Part shown: one piece after another, positions 22,299 through 30,606 of the stretch
Layout of the letters: each line of letters begins with the position of its first letter
How positions within the stretch are numbered: the stretch's first letter is position 1
IMG/VR virus record: IMGVR_UViG_3300048883_000513
Location: 1 to 32,982 of that record
Strand: one strand, 5' to 3'
DNA from: a virus
DNA: 32,982 bases
The notes under the pieces: model-generated
Told to the model about the DNA's origin: nothing
The model's database searches: none
Seen by the model: only the letters and a program-made list of their open reading frames with translations
Program-made: the position numbers and the translations under genes

Positions 22299-22712
22299 AT
22301 GGCAATGTCGCAAGACAGTGACTTAACGGCACTTCAGCCCGACATTTTGTCACTTGGTATCTCTGCGTTCACATCGGAACACGCAAAGAGCCAAGCTGAC
22401 ATTGAGCGCGAGTTAAGGAACATTTGGTGGGCTAAGACCGGCAGAACTGGTGAACTAACTTCTAGCAAACTAACCGAGTCACAGTTTACCCGATGTTCCG
22501 CTTTCCTTGTGCTGTGGAAATACGCACTTCCTAAGTTATCCACTTGGGGCGATGGCGACAGATTTCTGGAAATGATTAAATTCTATCGAATACGTTTTGA
22601 TGAGGAATTTGCCCAAATCCTAAAAGATGGCGTTGAGTATGATGCTGATGGTGATGGAACTATCACTAACGATGAGAAAGTTGCATTGCATCACGGCAGA
22701 TTGACACGATGA
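22299..22712 (+). CDS. Head-tail connector with an EF-hand loop
   Basis: 137 residues, helical, placed where the first adaptor of siphovirus necks is encoded. Its C-terminal region holds a canonical 12-residue calcium-binding loop: D115, D117, D119, G120, I122, E126 (DADGDGTITNDE). This suggests that calcium stabilises the neck or triggers a change at infection. It starts three bases after the capsid stop and overlaps the next gene by four (ATGA). The adaptor role is inferred from order; the EF-hand loop is seen directly. Confidence 0.8.
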   Translation: MAMSQDSDLTALQPDILSLGISAFTSEHAKSQADIERELRNIWWAKTGRTGELTSSKLTESQFTRCSAFLVLWKYALPKLSTWGDGDRFLEMIKFYRIRFDEEFAQILKDGVEYDADGDGTITNDEKVALHHGRLTR

Positions 22713-23128
22713 TTGCTTTGAAAATAGATACAAGCCAACTGGATAAGCGGTTGGCAACTATCGTTAAGAAGCAACCGAAGAAAGTTAAGAAAGCGTTAGG
22801 CAAGACCGCCACGTTAGGCATCAAGATATTGCTTGAGCGTTTAGCGGTTGGGCAAGGCTTGAAAGGGGCTTTTAAACCGTACTCGGAAAGTTATGCTTTA
22901 TTCCGTGAAATGAGTGGCAAGCAAGCCGCATTAGTTGACCTCAATTTTGATGGCGATATGTGGAGCAGTTTAACTATCTCTAAGTTAACTGCTAAGAAAG
23001 CAGTTATCTCTGCAACATCAGCACTTGAGAAAAGGAAAATTGCTAAGACGGACAAGCAACGACCTTGGTTTGGCTTTAAGCCCGATGAGGAAAAACGTTT
23101 GGCTAAATTCTTTGGGAAACAGTTATGA
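22709..23128 (+). CDS. Tail completion / neck protein, HK97 gp10-like
   Basis: 139 residues, strongly basic N-terminal helix (LATIVKKQPKKVKKALGKTA), then an alpha/beta core and a C-terminal RPWFGFKPDEEKRLAKFF, a pattern seen in virion morphogenesis proteins of the gp10/gpZ group (R-x-F-x-G-x-x-x-x-D). It links head and tail by position between connector and tail terminator. Four-base overlaps (ATGA) on both sides indicate coupled translation. Confidence 0.8.
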   Translation: MIALKIDTSQLDKRLATIVKKQPKKVKKALGKTATLGIKILLERLAVGQGLKGAFKPYSESYALFREMSGKQAALVDLNFDGDMWSSLTISKLTAKKAVISATSALEKRKIAKTDKQRPWFGFKPDEEKRLAKFFGKQL

Positions 23129-23559
23129 GTATTCGTGAATCTATTGCCGCGAATCTGATAACAACTTTGTCAGGGATGACCTCACCAATTACATTGAAAA
23201 AGGTTGAACGAAATCCTTTTGATTTTGAGAAATTGAGTAACGCCCAATTTCCAGCTTGCTGGATTCAGAGCGGCGAAGAAACAAGAGGGGATTCGACAAT
23301 AAGTGAATCATCTTCTAAACGTGCGGCAGTGGTTAATTATCGGGTGATTGGCTTTGTGAAAAGTTCAACGATAGACACAGCACGAAACGAGTTGATTGAG
23401 GGCATCGAAGAAGTGCTTGATGACGACAGGACTCGCGGCGGTTATGCGTTAGACACGCAAGTCACTGAAGTCGGAACAGACGAGGGGGCAATTGACCCTA
23501 TAGGCGGCATTATTATTAATGTGCGCGTTGAATATAATTATGTTCGAGGAGCAACATAA
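23125..23559 (+). CDS. Tail terminator protein
   Basis: 144 residues, alpha/beta, with an N-terminal helix, FPACWIQSGEE, a central VVNYRVIGFV strand, a helix ARNELIEGIEEVLDDD, and GGIIINVRVEYNY at the end. This matches lambda gpU-type or Phage minor tail proteins that cap the tail tube. The order neck-terminator-tube supports it. Its TAA overlaps the ATG of the next small gene. Confidence 0.82.
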   Translation: MSIRESIAANLITTLSGMTSPITLKKVERNPFDFEKLSNAQFPACWIQSGEETRGDSTISESSSKRAAVVNYRVIGFVKSSTIDTARNELIEGIEEVLDDDRTRGGYALDTQVTEVGTDEGAIDPIGGIIINVRVEYNYVRGAT

Positions 23560-23705
23560 TGCAAATGAGAATTGGCAAAAGTGGCACTGTCATCACAGTT
23601 GATGAGCGTGGCGTTGAGCGAATGAAGTCGATGGGTTGGCAAGAAATCAAACCATCAAAACCTAAATCTAAATCTAAAAAGGTGAACAAAGATGGCAACC
23701 CATAA
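23559..23705 (+). CDS. 48-aa basic protein between tail terminator and tail tube
   Basis: The ATG at 23559 shares its A with the previous stop (TAATG) and has GAGGAG 7 bases upstream; the frame runs 48 codons to TAA at 23703-23705, overlapping the tube protein start by 14 bases. The N-terminal part looks like a small beta/alpha module (GTVITVDERGVERMKSMGW) and the C-terminus is a Lys/Pro-rich tail (KPSKPKSKSKKVNK). Similar small basic genes often occur at this point in siphovirus tails. Function unknown. Confidence 0.8.
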   Translation: MQMRIGKSGTVITVDERGVERMKSMGWQEIKPSKPKSKSKKVNKDGNP

Positions 23706-24084
23706 AGGCTCTGAGGGCGTAGTTAAAGTTGGCGCAAATACCATTGCTGAACTGAAAAGCTATAGCATCGAAGAAACAGCAAACACAATTGACACAACCA
23801 CATTGGATGATTCTTCTGAAACCCATGTCACTGGCTTAACAAAGTGGTCAGGTTCAGCAGATTGTTTCTGGGATGAAACGGACACAAATGGACAAGTGGC
23901 ATTAGCTATTGGCTCATCAGTGACGATGAACTTTTACCCAGAGGGCGCGACTACTGGCGACAGATATGCGACAGGAACGGCAACCGTTGTTGGTGCAAAT
24001 GTTACTGCTGAATCTGATGGGATTGTTGAAACATCATTTAGCTTCACTGGCAATGGCGACTTAACATGGGGTACAGCTAGTTAA
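23692..24084 (+). CDS. Major tail tube protein
   Basis: 130 residues, beta-rich and Thr-rich. The pattern VVKVGANTIAELKSYSIEE, then TIDTTTLDDSSE and HVTGLTKWSGSADCFWDE, matches the tube proteins of lambda-like siphoviruses (a beta-sandwich that stacks as hexamers). AAGGTG lies 8 bases before the ATG. It is followed directly by the tail assembly chaperones, the standard order. Confidence 0.9.
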   Translation: MATHKGSEGVVKVGANTIAELKSYSIEETANTIDTTTLDDSSETHVTGLTKWSGSADCFWDETDTNGQVALAIGSSVTMNFYPEGATTGDRYATGTATVVGANVTAESDGIVETSFSFTGNGDLTWGTAS

Positions 24085-24440
24085 TGTCAAATGTTTTAGA
24101 AGCGGCTAAAATCCAGTTCCGTGACAGGCTATCAGGTGGCTTGTCCGAACTGGCTGTACCCGAATGGACAGTTAACGGTAAGCCGACAACTATTTATTTT
24201 AAACCATCAATGACCATGAAAGAACAGGGAGAAGTTCTTAAATTGGCTAACGACAATAAGCAAGCCGAGTCTATAGTGATGACGCTTATTATTCGAGCGT
24301 TAGATGCCGATGGCAACAAGATGTTTAAACGAGCGCACATGACTGAGCTTATGAATCAGACTGACCCAGAAATAATCAGTCGTATTGTGATTGATATGGA
24401 CGGGGATGAGCCTGACTTGGATGACGCAGTAAAAAACTAA
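24084..24440 (+). CDS. Tail assembly chaperone (G-like, unshifted product)
   Basis: 118 residues. A helical protein with FKPSMTMKEQGEVLKLAND and LIIRALDADGNKMFKRAH, typical of gpG-type (TAC) proteins that coat the tape measure during assembly. Its last codons GTA AAA AAC TAA contain a slippery heptamer, so a fraction of ribosomes should continue in the -1 frame. Starts on the last base of the tube stop codon (TAATG). Confidence 0.85.
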   Translation: MSNVLEAAKIQFRDRLSGGLSELAVPEWTVNGKPTTIYFKPSMTMKEQGEVLKLANDNKQAESIVMTLIIRALDADGNKMFKRAHMTELMNQTDPEIISRIVIDMDGDEPDLDDAVKN

Positions 24441-24577
24441 AAAGTGACCATGATTTAAGGTTCTGTTTGAGTCTGGCAGAACATTTACACAAGTCGTTAG
24501 ACGAAATCATGGCACTGAGTACAGATGAAGTTTTGTTGTGGTTGGCACATTTGGAGTTAAAAAGCGATGGCAAATGA
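24084..24577 (+). CDS. Tail assembly chaperone fusion (GT-like, via -1 frameshift)
   Basis: If ribosomes slip back one base at 24431-24437, translation continues from CTA at 24437 to TGA at 24575-24577. This adds 46 residues to the 118 (164 in all). The extension LRFCLSLAEHLHKSLDEIMA then LSTDEVLLWLAHLEL has the typical T-domain layout (hydrophobic helix with Cys, short turn, x-W-L-A-x-x-x-L helix). It ends 11 bases inside the tape measure gene, as in lambda-type G/GT systems. The extension has no start of its own in this frame that fits. Confidence 0.85.
24431..24437 (+). promoter_or_regulatory. Programmed -1 frameshift site A AAA AAC
   Basis: The heptamer lies in the correct phase (GTA AAA AAC), three codons' length from the zero-frame stop TAA at 24438-24440. 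The -1 frame is open for 46 further codons. A-AAA-AAC is among the more efficient slippery sequences in bacteria. A clear downstream stem-loop was not found. Confidence 0.88.
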
Positions 24578-26270
24578 TGTAAAAATAGTAATTACCGCAC
24601 AGAACAAAACAAAGAAAGCATTATCATCAGTTAATCGTGGGCTGGCAGGGTTAAAAAGGGCGGCGTTTTCTGCTAAATCTGCTGTCGCGGCTGTAGCTGG
24701 TGCGCTTGGGATAGGGCTATTAATTCGTAATAGCTTTAAAGCCATAGACGCATTAGCCAAGACCTCCGCAAAATTAGGTATTGCTACTGAAGCGTTAGTT
24801 GGTTTGCGTCATGCGGCTGAAAGGACAGGTGTGGCATCGAACACGCTTGACATGGCTTTGCAACGGATGACCAGACGAATCGCTGAAGCCGCACAAGGCA
24901 CAGGCGAAGCTAAATCAGCGTTAAAAGAACTCGGTTTAGACGCACAAGCATTAGCCGCAATGTCGCCTGACCAAGCATTTACCGCAATCACTGCCGCAAT
25001 GGAGGGGGTGACGCGCCAATCAGACAAAGTAAGATTAGCATTTAAACTCTTTGACAGCGAGGGCGTTAACTTAGTTAATACGATGGCTCTTGGCGAAAGT
25101 GGGTTGAGTGCGATGGCTCGCGAAGCACAAGAATTGGGCTTAATTATCAGTAATGTTGACGCGCGGAAGATAGAAGCGGCTGGCGATGCGTTCTCAAATG
25201 TGGGGAAAGCAACTGAGGGCATAGCAAATCAAGTGTCAATAGGACTTGCGCCTGCTGTAGAGGGATTATCAAAGTTATTCATACAAAACACGAAAGATAT
25301 GATTGGCTTTGGCACGATGAGCGATGCCGTCCTGAGTGGCGTTAAAGATGCAGTGGTTATTCTCGGGGACACATGGTGGACGTTGCGGTTTGTCTATCTT
25401 GAACTAAAGAAACAGGTGCTTAATATGGTTGCCAGTTGGCTTGGTGTTTTGGCTAAAGCTGACACTGCGCTAACCAACTTCATCAACAAAATTCCGGGCA
25501 TGAGCGCGGAAACATCGACAGCACTGCAAAGCGCGGCAGACAACGCCCAATCATTATATGCAAACGCTTCAATAGCCGCAACGGAATACTGGGCATCATC
25601 ATTAACAGGCTCGGTTACTCTGCTAAATAGCATCAATGAGGTTATCGCTAAAAATAAAGAACTGGCTAACGCACCAATCAAAACAGAATCCACCACAAAA
25701 GTAGCTATTAATGGGGTTAAGTCATTTAACTCTCAGATGGATGCTATGGCTGAAAAACTCTCTGATGTGGACACGCAAGCCGCAGGGTTCATTGATAGGT
25801 TCTCTACAGGGCTATCTACGCAATTAACGCAAGCATTGATGACAGGTAAATTTGCGTTCAAGGAGTTTGCGCTGTCTATTATTGCCGACTTAACCGCGAT
25901 GATACTTAAAGCGATTATATTTACACAGATAAAACTTGCATTAAACGCTATTGGGTTCGGTGGGTTGTTGGGTGGCGCATCTGGCGGCAATGTTACTGCG
26001 GTAAAAGGGAAAGCGTCTGGTGGCGGCTTAAACAGAGGGCGACCATTCATGGTGGGTGAGCAAGGCAGGGAGTTATTTGTTCCGAAAACAGATGGGCAAT
26101 TAGTGCCTAATCACAAGCTAGGCGGCGGCGACCCATTAACGGTTAACTTCAATATCAATGCTATCGATACTCAAACAGGCACAGGCTTCTTAATCAAGAA
26201 CAAACAATCCATCGTGGGCATGATTGACCAAGCTTATCGCAAACAAGGCAGACAAGGAGTGATGGCGTAA
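24567..26270 (+). CDS. Tape measure protein (lambda type)
   Basis: 567 residues. N-terminal helix, a hydrophobic segment (AVAAVAGALGIGLLI, ~39-53), long Ala/Leu/Lys helices, a second hydrophobic region near 450-470 (LTAMILKAIIFTQIKLAL), and a Gly-rich C-terminus with GRPFMVGEQGRELFVPKTDG, the lambda tape-measure C-terminal motif. It sets tail length and is probably ejected into the host envelope. By the usual ~0.15 nm per residue the tail would be about 85 nm (inference). It overlaps the frameshift extension by 11 bases. Confidence 0.9.
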   Translation: MANDVKIVITAQNKTKKALSSVNRGLAGLKRAAFSAKSAVAAVAGALGIGLLIRNSFKAIDALAKTSAKLGIATEALVGLRHAAERTGVASNTLDMALQRMTRRIAEAAQGTGEAKSALKELGLDAQALAAMSPDQAFTAITAAMEGVTRQSDKVRLAFKLFDSEGVNLVNTMALGESGLSAMAREAQELGLIISNVDARKIEAAGDAFSNVGKATEGIANQVSIGLAPAVEGLSKLFIQNTKDMIGFGTMSDAVLSGVKDAVVILGDTWWTLRFVYLELKKQVLNMVASWLGVLAKADTALTNFINKIPGMSAETSTALQSAADNAQSLYANASIAATEYWASSLTGSVTLLNSINEVIAKNKELANAPIKTESTTKVAINGVKSFNSQMDAMAEKLSDVDTQAAGFIDRFSTGLSTQLTQALMTGKFAFKEFALSIIADLTAMILKAIIFTQIKLALNAIGFGGLLGGASGGNVTAVKGKASGGGLNRGRPFMVGEQGRELFVPKTDGQLVPNHKLGGGDPLTVNFNINAIDTQTGTGFLIKNKQSIVGMIDQAYRKQGRQGVMA

Positions 26271-26833
26271 TGGCTTTTCCAACAACACCAAAACCGCGCT
26301 CCATACGGGTTCGCTCAATCACGCCAAACTTAGTCAGTGAAACACATAGTTTAAAGCGGCAAGTCAGACAGCGTGGCGGTCATCGTTGGCTCATTGAAGC
26401 CACCTACCCACCCATGACACGCGCACAGTTTGCGCCACTTTGGGCTTTTATCGTAGCGCAGAAAGGGCAGTATTCAACTTTCAGCTATACCCCAGCAGAA
26501 GTATCTGATTCGACAGGCACAGCAACAGGCACTTTAACCACTAGCGCGGCAAGCGTTGGCGCATCTTCAGTGACGGTTTCTGGATTGACGGGCACACTCA
26601 AAGCTGGCGACTTTGTGAAGTTCTCAGGGCATGACAAAGTTTATATGTTGACGGCTGATGGCACGACTTCATTAGCGATTGAGCCGCCATTAACCAGCGC
26701 GGTTGCGTCTGGTGAAACGGTCACTTATAACGCAGTGCCTTTCACAATGGCTTTGGCTGATGACCAACAAGAAACAGGCATGGATATTAACCAGATGCAC
26801 TCTTTTGAACTATCTGTGGTTGAGGTGCTTTAA
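26270..26833 (+). CDS. Minor tail / distal tail protein
   Basis: 187 residues, beta-rich. N-terminal basic strand region, then HRWLIEATYPPMTRAQFAPL and WAFIVAQKGQYSTFSYTP, a pattern common in the first tail-tip gene after the tape measure. The middle is a Thr/Ser/Ala/Gly-rich beta domain (TLTTSAASVGASSVTVSGL). One-base overlaps (TAATG) link it to both neighbours. Exact position in the tip (Dit or gpM-like) is not determined. Confidence 0.75.
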   Translation: MAFPTTPKPRSIRVRSITPNLVSETHSLKRQVRQRGGHRWLIEATYPPMTRAQFAPLWAFIVAQKGQYSTFSYTPAEVSDSTGTATGTLTTSAASVGASSVTVSGLTGTLKAGDFVKFSGHDKVYMLTADGTTSLAIEPPLTSAVASGETVTYNAVPFTMALADDQQETGMDINQMHSFELSVVEVL

Positions 26834-27396
26834 TGGATAGGGGTGCAGATTCAGCAACACTTGCTGAGATAAATGCCGACCAGTGCATCCCTGTCAATTT
26901 ATTAGAGATTCATTGGGATGACCAGATTTCGCGCATTAGCGATTTCAACCAAACGGTCACCCATGGCAGTAATGACTACACGGCAATGGGTCATTTCTTA
27001 TCGTTCAGTGATGTTGAAGAAACATCCGAACTCATGACAGGAACGTTAACCGGCTCATTGTCTGGTGTTGATAAAACATTCATATCACTGTTTTTAAGTG
27101 AAGACTATATTGACCGCAAAATTGACTTATACAAAGGCTTTTTGGATTCATCACTAACGCTAGTTTCTGCCCCATTATTAATATTTAGTGGACGGATGCA
27201 CAAGCCCGTTATTCAAGAAAACCCTGATGAGGGAACGTGTACGCTAGCCATTGAAGCCGCAAGCCATTGGGTTGATTTTGAAAGGCGTTCTGGCAGACAT
27301 ACCAACCATGCCGAGCAACAAGTTTGGTTTGCTGGCGATAAGGGTTTTGAATTTGCATCTGAAGTGATGAAAGACATTCCTTGGGGGCGCAAATGA
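26833..27396 (+). CDS. Tail tip protein, DUF2163-like
   Basis: 187 residues. The segments PVNLLEIHWDD, FSDVEETSELMTGTLTGSLS and IDRKIDLYKGFLD, then CTLAIEAASHWVDFERRSGR, match short members of the DUF2163/gpL-like tail tip group that join tube and hub. It is followed by a cysteine-His peptidase-like gene and the J-like hub, the same order as L-K-J in lambda and the equivalent genes of gene transfer agents. It lacks the metal-binding C-terminus of longer DUF2163 proteins. Confidence 0.75.
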   Translation: MDRGADSATLAEINADQCIPVNLLEIHWDDQISRISDFNQTVTHGSNDYTAMGHFLSFSDVEETSELMTGTLTGSLSGVDKTFISLFLSEDYIDRKIDLYKGFLDSSLTLVSAPLLIFSGRMHKPVIQENPDEGTCTLAIEAASHWVDFERRSGRHTNHAEQQVWFAGDKGFEFASEVMKDIPWGRK

Positions 27397-27794
27397 ATCC
27401 GTCTGACGAAGTTTATTTAATTCAAATGCTAGACAAGTCGGCATTGCAGAAATTCAAGTGGGGGCAAAATGATTGCAACACCTTATGCGTTGAGTGGGTT
27501 GACCGCGTTTGTGGAACGGACTATCTCAGCCATGTTAAAAATCATTACAAAACTAAGAAAGGCGCAGTGAAGTTTTACCATAACTTTGTGCAATGGGTAT
27601 CTGAACTCAAAGAGTTGGGATGGCAAGAGGTTGAACAACCTCAAACTGGCGACTTGGTTCTGCATATCGACAAGCACTTTGTGTACGCTCATATTTTCGC
27701 GAGTGGCAAACTGTTTTCAGTAGACCCAAAGCAAGGGTTAATCACTGGCTTGCCTGTTCCAGACGCGGAATATACCATTATGAGGTTCGTGTAA
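27393..27794 (+). CDS. NlpC/P60-like tail protein (DUF6950 type)
   Basis: 133 residues from ATG 27393 (a GGGGG run 5-9 bases upstream). It has the likely Cys nucleophile C28 in FKWGQNDCNTLC and a His at H100 in FVYAHIFASG, with GTDY and KKGAVKF between, which fits the papain-like NlpC/P60 fold of DUF6950. In phage tails such proteins are the K-type component, a peptidoglycan-cleaving or assembly enzyme at the tip. It overlaps the previous gene by four bases (ATGA). Confidence 0.82.
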   Translation: MNPSDEVYLIQMLDKSALQKFKWGQNDCNTLCVEWVDRVCGTDYLSHVKNHYKTKKGAVKFYHNFVQWVSELKELGWQEVEQPQTGDLVLHIDKHFVYAHIFASGKLFSVDPKQGLITGLPVPDAEYTIMRFV

Positions 27795-27795
27795 T

Positions 27796-30606
27796 ATGCC
27801 ACCACTCATTTTACCGTTAGCGGTTGCATTAGCATCGGTTGGGATTCCATCAGGAATAGCGTTGTCTTTGGCGATAGGAACTGTCTGGGCGGTTGTCGGC
27901 ACGATGGTCGGCATGGCTATCAACAGCTTAGTCGGCATGAGTGACATGGATGTTGGCGACTTTGATGCGGCAGACACAGGTCAGGGCTTGTTGATTAGTA
28001 AAGCATCTAGTTCCGAGCCATTAAAAATTGTTTATGGTTTTAGGCGCGTGGGTGGTGTTCGGGTTTTTACCGAAGCCGAGGGCGGTGATAATCATAAGTA
28101 TTTACACATGATTATTGCGCTTGCAGAGGGCGAGATTGAAAGCATAGACAACATCTATTTCAATGACACGCTTTCAACGGACAGCCAATATTCTGGGGTG
28201 CATGAGATATACAAGCACTTAGGGGCTGATGGTCAAGCGGCAGACAGCACCTTGGTTTCGCGTATTACCAACTGGACGACCTCGCATAAACTATCTGGCG
28301 TTGCATATATTTATACACGTTTAGAGTTTGACCAAGATGCGTGGAGCGGTGGATTGCCGCCCATAACGGCTGACATCAAAGGGGTTAAAGTTTACGACCC
28401 TCGCGACAGCGCAACGGCTTGGAGCGATAACCCAGCATTATGTGTGCGTGATTACATGACGAACACGCGATATGGGCGCGGTATTCCAGCCAACCAAATT
28501 GATGATGCGGCTTTTATAGTCGCGGCTAATTATTGTGATGAAATGGTCACAAAGGGTGGCTCAAGCCAGAAACGTTACACCTGCAACGGTGTCATTAATG
28601 TCGAAAATAAACCCATGACGGTGGTCAACAAAATGCTGTCATCATGTCGGGGAATGTTGGTTTTCTCTGGTGGCAAATACAAGATTATTATCGACAAGCC
28701 AGAAACGGCATCCTTTGTATTCGATGAAGATAATATTGTTGGCTCTTGGTCGATAGCGATGGGCGACAAGACCACGACTTATAACCGCATCAAGGCTAAA
28801 ATCTACAACAAAGACAGGTCTTGGCAAGATGATTTTATAACCATCGATTCACCAGATTTACGAACCAAAGATAATGAGTTAATGTTGCAACGCGAAACAC
28901 AGTTGCCATTCACGAGCGATGAAGCGACTGCCAGACAGATTGCCACCATTAACTTGAACCAATCACGCCAACAGTTATTCTGTGAATTTACCGCAACCAT
29001 TCAAGGGATGCGAGCCGAGGTTGGTGATGTTATTTATATCAGCCATGAAACCCCAGCGTGGACGAATAAGAAGTTCCGCGTGATGAAAATATCATTGCAG
29101 AATAATGATGAGGTATTGATTGCCGCATTGGAATACGATGTGACCGTTTATGATTTCGGCACTATCTCAACCGTTGATGCTACGCCAAACACAAATCTGC
29201 CTAACCCTTTCGTTGTTAATCAGCCCACAGGGTTGACGGTTTCAGAGGAGTTATATTACACCTCATCTTCTGCTGGTGTTAAAGCCAGAGCATTGCTGTC
29301 GTGGACTAATGCAGATGCTTTTGCTTATGAGTACGAAGTTGAATTTAAAGAAACCAGCGACAGTGCATGGACGTTTGTCACTGTCACTAAAGCAACATCA
29401 GCGCGAGTGGATGATTTAGCGACTAACGGTTATGATTTTCGGGTTCGCACCGTCAACGCCAGTTTAGTTCGGTCATCGTGGACATCAGTAACCAGCACCC
29501 TTGCTGGCTTAACTACACCACCAGCAGATATGTCAGGGTTTAGTGTTCGGGCGTTGGATGGTTCAGCTTATCTTTCGTGGACGGCGGTTGATGATTTAGA
29601 TGTTATTCATGGCGGCTATATTCGGGTTAGACATTCAAACTTAACCTCTGGCGCAACGTGGGATTCGGGCGTTGATATTGGTAAGAAATTAGGCGGCAAC
29701 GTAACCGATGTAGTGTTGCCATTATTGGCTGGCACATATTTAATCAAAGCCGTTGATTCGACCGACAACTTTTCTGTCAATGCAGTGGCATCAATTACGA
29801 CTGTTAAAAACGTTAATGTATTCAACGTGGTCACAAGCCTTGATGAAGCGGCTGGCGGTTTCGCTGGTGTTAAAGAAGATATGAAAGTCACTGGCTCAAA
29901 CTTACGTTTAGCCGATGCGCCTTATTGGGTATTCTTGGAAGACGGCTCACAGATTCTTATGGAGTCAGGTGAACTGCTTGAACGTGAAATAGGCAACACT
30001 GGTGCAGTGGACAGTTATGGAACTTACGACTTCAGCACTCATATTGATTTAGGGCAAGTCTACACTAGCCGTGTGTATTCTGAATTTGAAACATCTTCAT
30101 TTAAAGTGGGCGATTTAATCGACCAGCGCGTAACCAATATGGACACATGGCAGAACTTTGACGGTGAGCCATCGGATAAAGTAACGGCTGAACTCCAAAT
30201 GCGAATGACTGACGATAATCCAGCATCAAGCCCTACATGGACAACATGGCAGAAATTATTAATCGGTGATTTTAAAGCCAGAGCATTTGATTTTAGAGTG
30301 GTTGCTGAATCAGCCGACAGTTTATATAACATCGACATTTCAAAGCTGAAAGCGGTTGTTGATATGCCAGACCGAGTGGAAAGGGCGCATGACATTACTT
30401 CTGGCTCAACCACCAAATCTATCACTTACGTTCAAGCGTATTACGCAACCCCAACAGTGGGTATTACTGCAAACAGCTTAGACAGTGGCGGTCATTTTGT
30501 TGTGTCCAATTCAACGCGCACAGGATTCGATATTAACTTCTATTCGGGCAGTGGCACAGGTTCGCCATCCAGCGCAAATTTCAATTATCAATCCATAGGT
30601 TATTAA
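27796..30606 (+). CDS. Central tail hub / host specificity protein (J-like)
   Basis: 936 residues. The first ~55 are hydrophobic and glycine-rich (PLAVALASVGIPSGIALSL). Then comes the J-type hub region: EPLKIVYGFRRVGG, ALAEGEIESIDNIYFND, LPPITADIKGVKVYDPR and CVRDYMTNTRYGRGIP. Fibronectin-III-like domains follow from ~475 (LTVSEELYYTSS, then ALLSWTNADAFAYEYEVEF). The last ~75 residues end in FDINFYSGSGTGSPSSANF and YQSIGY, a tail-tip C-terminal beta domain common in such hubs. It forms the tip that contacts the host and opens the tail. Starts one base after the previous stop. Confidence 0.9.
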   Translation: MPPLILPLAVALASVGIPSGIALSLAIGTVWAVVGTMVGMAINSLVGMSDMDVGDFDAADTGQGLLISKASSSEPLKIVYGFRRVGGVRVFTEAEGGDNHKYLHMIIALAEGEIESIDNIYFNDTLSTDSQYSGVHEIYKHLGADGQAADSTLVSRITNWTTSHKLSGVAYIYTRLEFDQDAWSGGLPPITADIKGVKVYDPRDSATAWSDNPALCVRDYMTNTRYGRGIPANQIDDAAFIVAANYCDEMVTKGGSSQKRYTCNGVINVENKPMTVVNKMLSSCRGMLVFSGGKYKIIIDKPETASFVFDEDNIVGSWSIAMGDKTTTYNRIKAKIYNKDRSWQDDFITIDSPDLRTKDNELMLQRETQLPFTSDEATARQIATINLNQSRQQLFCEFTATIQGMRAEVGDVIYISHETPAWTNKKFRVMKISLQNNDEVLIAALEYDVTVYDFGTISTVDATPNTNLPNPFVVNQPTGLTVSEELYYTSSSAGVKARALLSWTNADAFAYEYEVEFKETSDSAWTFVTVTKATSARVDDLATNGYDFRVRTVNASLVRSSWTSVTSTLAGLTTPPADMSGFSVRALDGSAYLSWTAVDDLDVIHGGYIRVRHSNLTSGATWDSGVDIGKKLGGNVTDVVLPLLAGTYLIKAVDSTDNFSVNAVASITTVKNVNVFNVVTSLDEAAGGFAGVKEDMKVTGSNLRLADAPYWVFLEDGSQILMESGELLEREIGNTGAVDSYGTYDFSTHIDLGQVYTSRVYSEFETSSFKVGDLIDQRVTNMDTWQNFDGEPSDKVTAELQMRMTDDNPASSPTWTTWQKLLIGDFKARAFDFRVVAESADSLYNIDISKLKAVVDMPDRVERAHDITSGSTTKSITYVQAYYATPTVGITANSLDSGGHFVVSNSTRTGFDINFYSGSGTGSPSSANFNYQSIGY

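Noticed and set aside
24809-25222. Minus-strand open frame inside the tape measure gene
   Set aside because: Mirror of Ala/Lys-rich helical coding sequence; no start signals and no place in a minus-strand operon.
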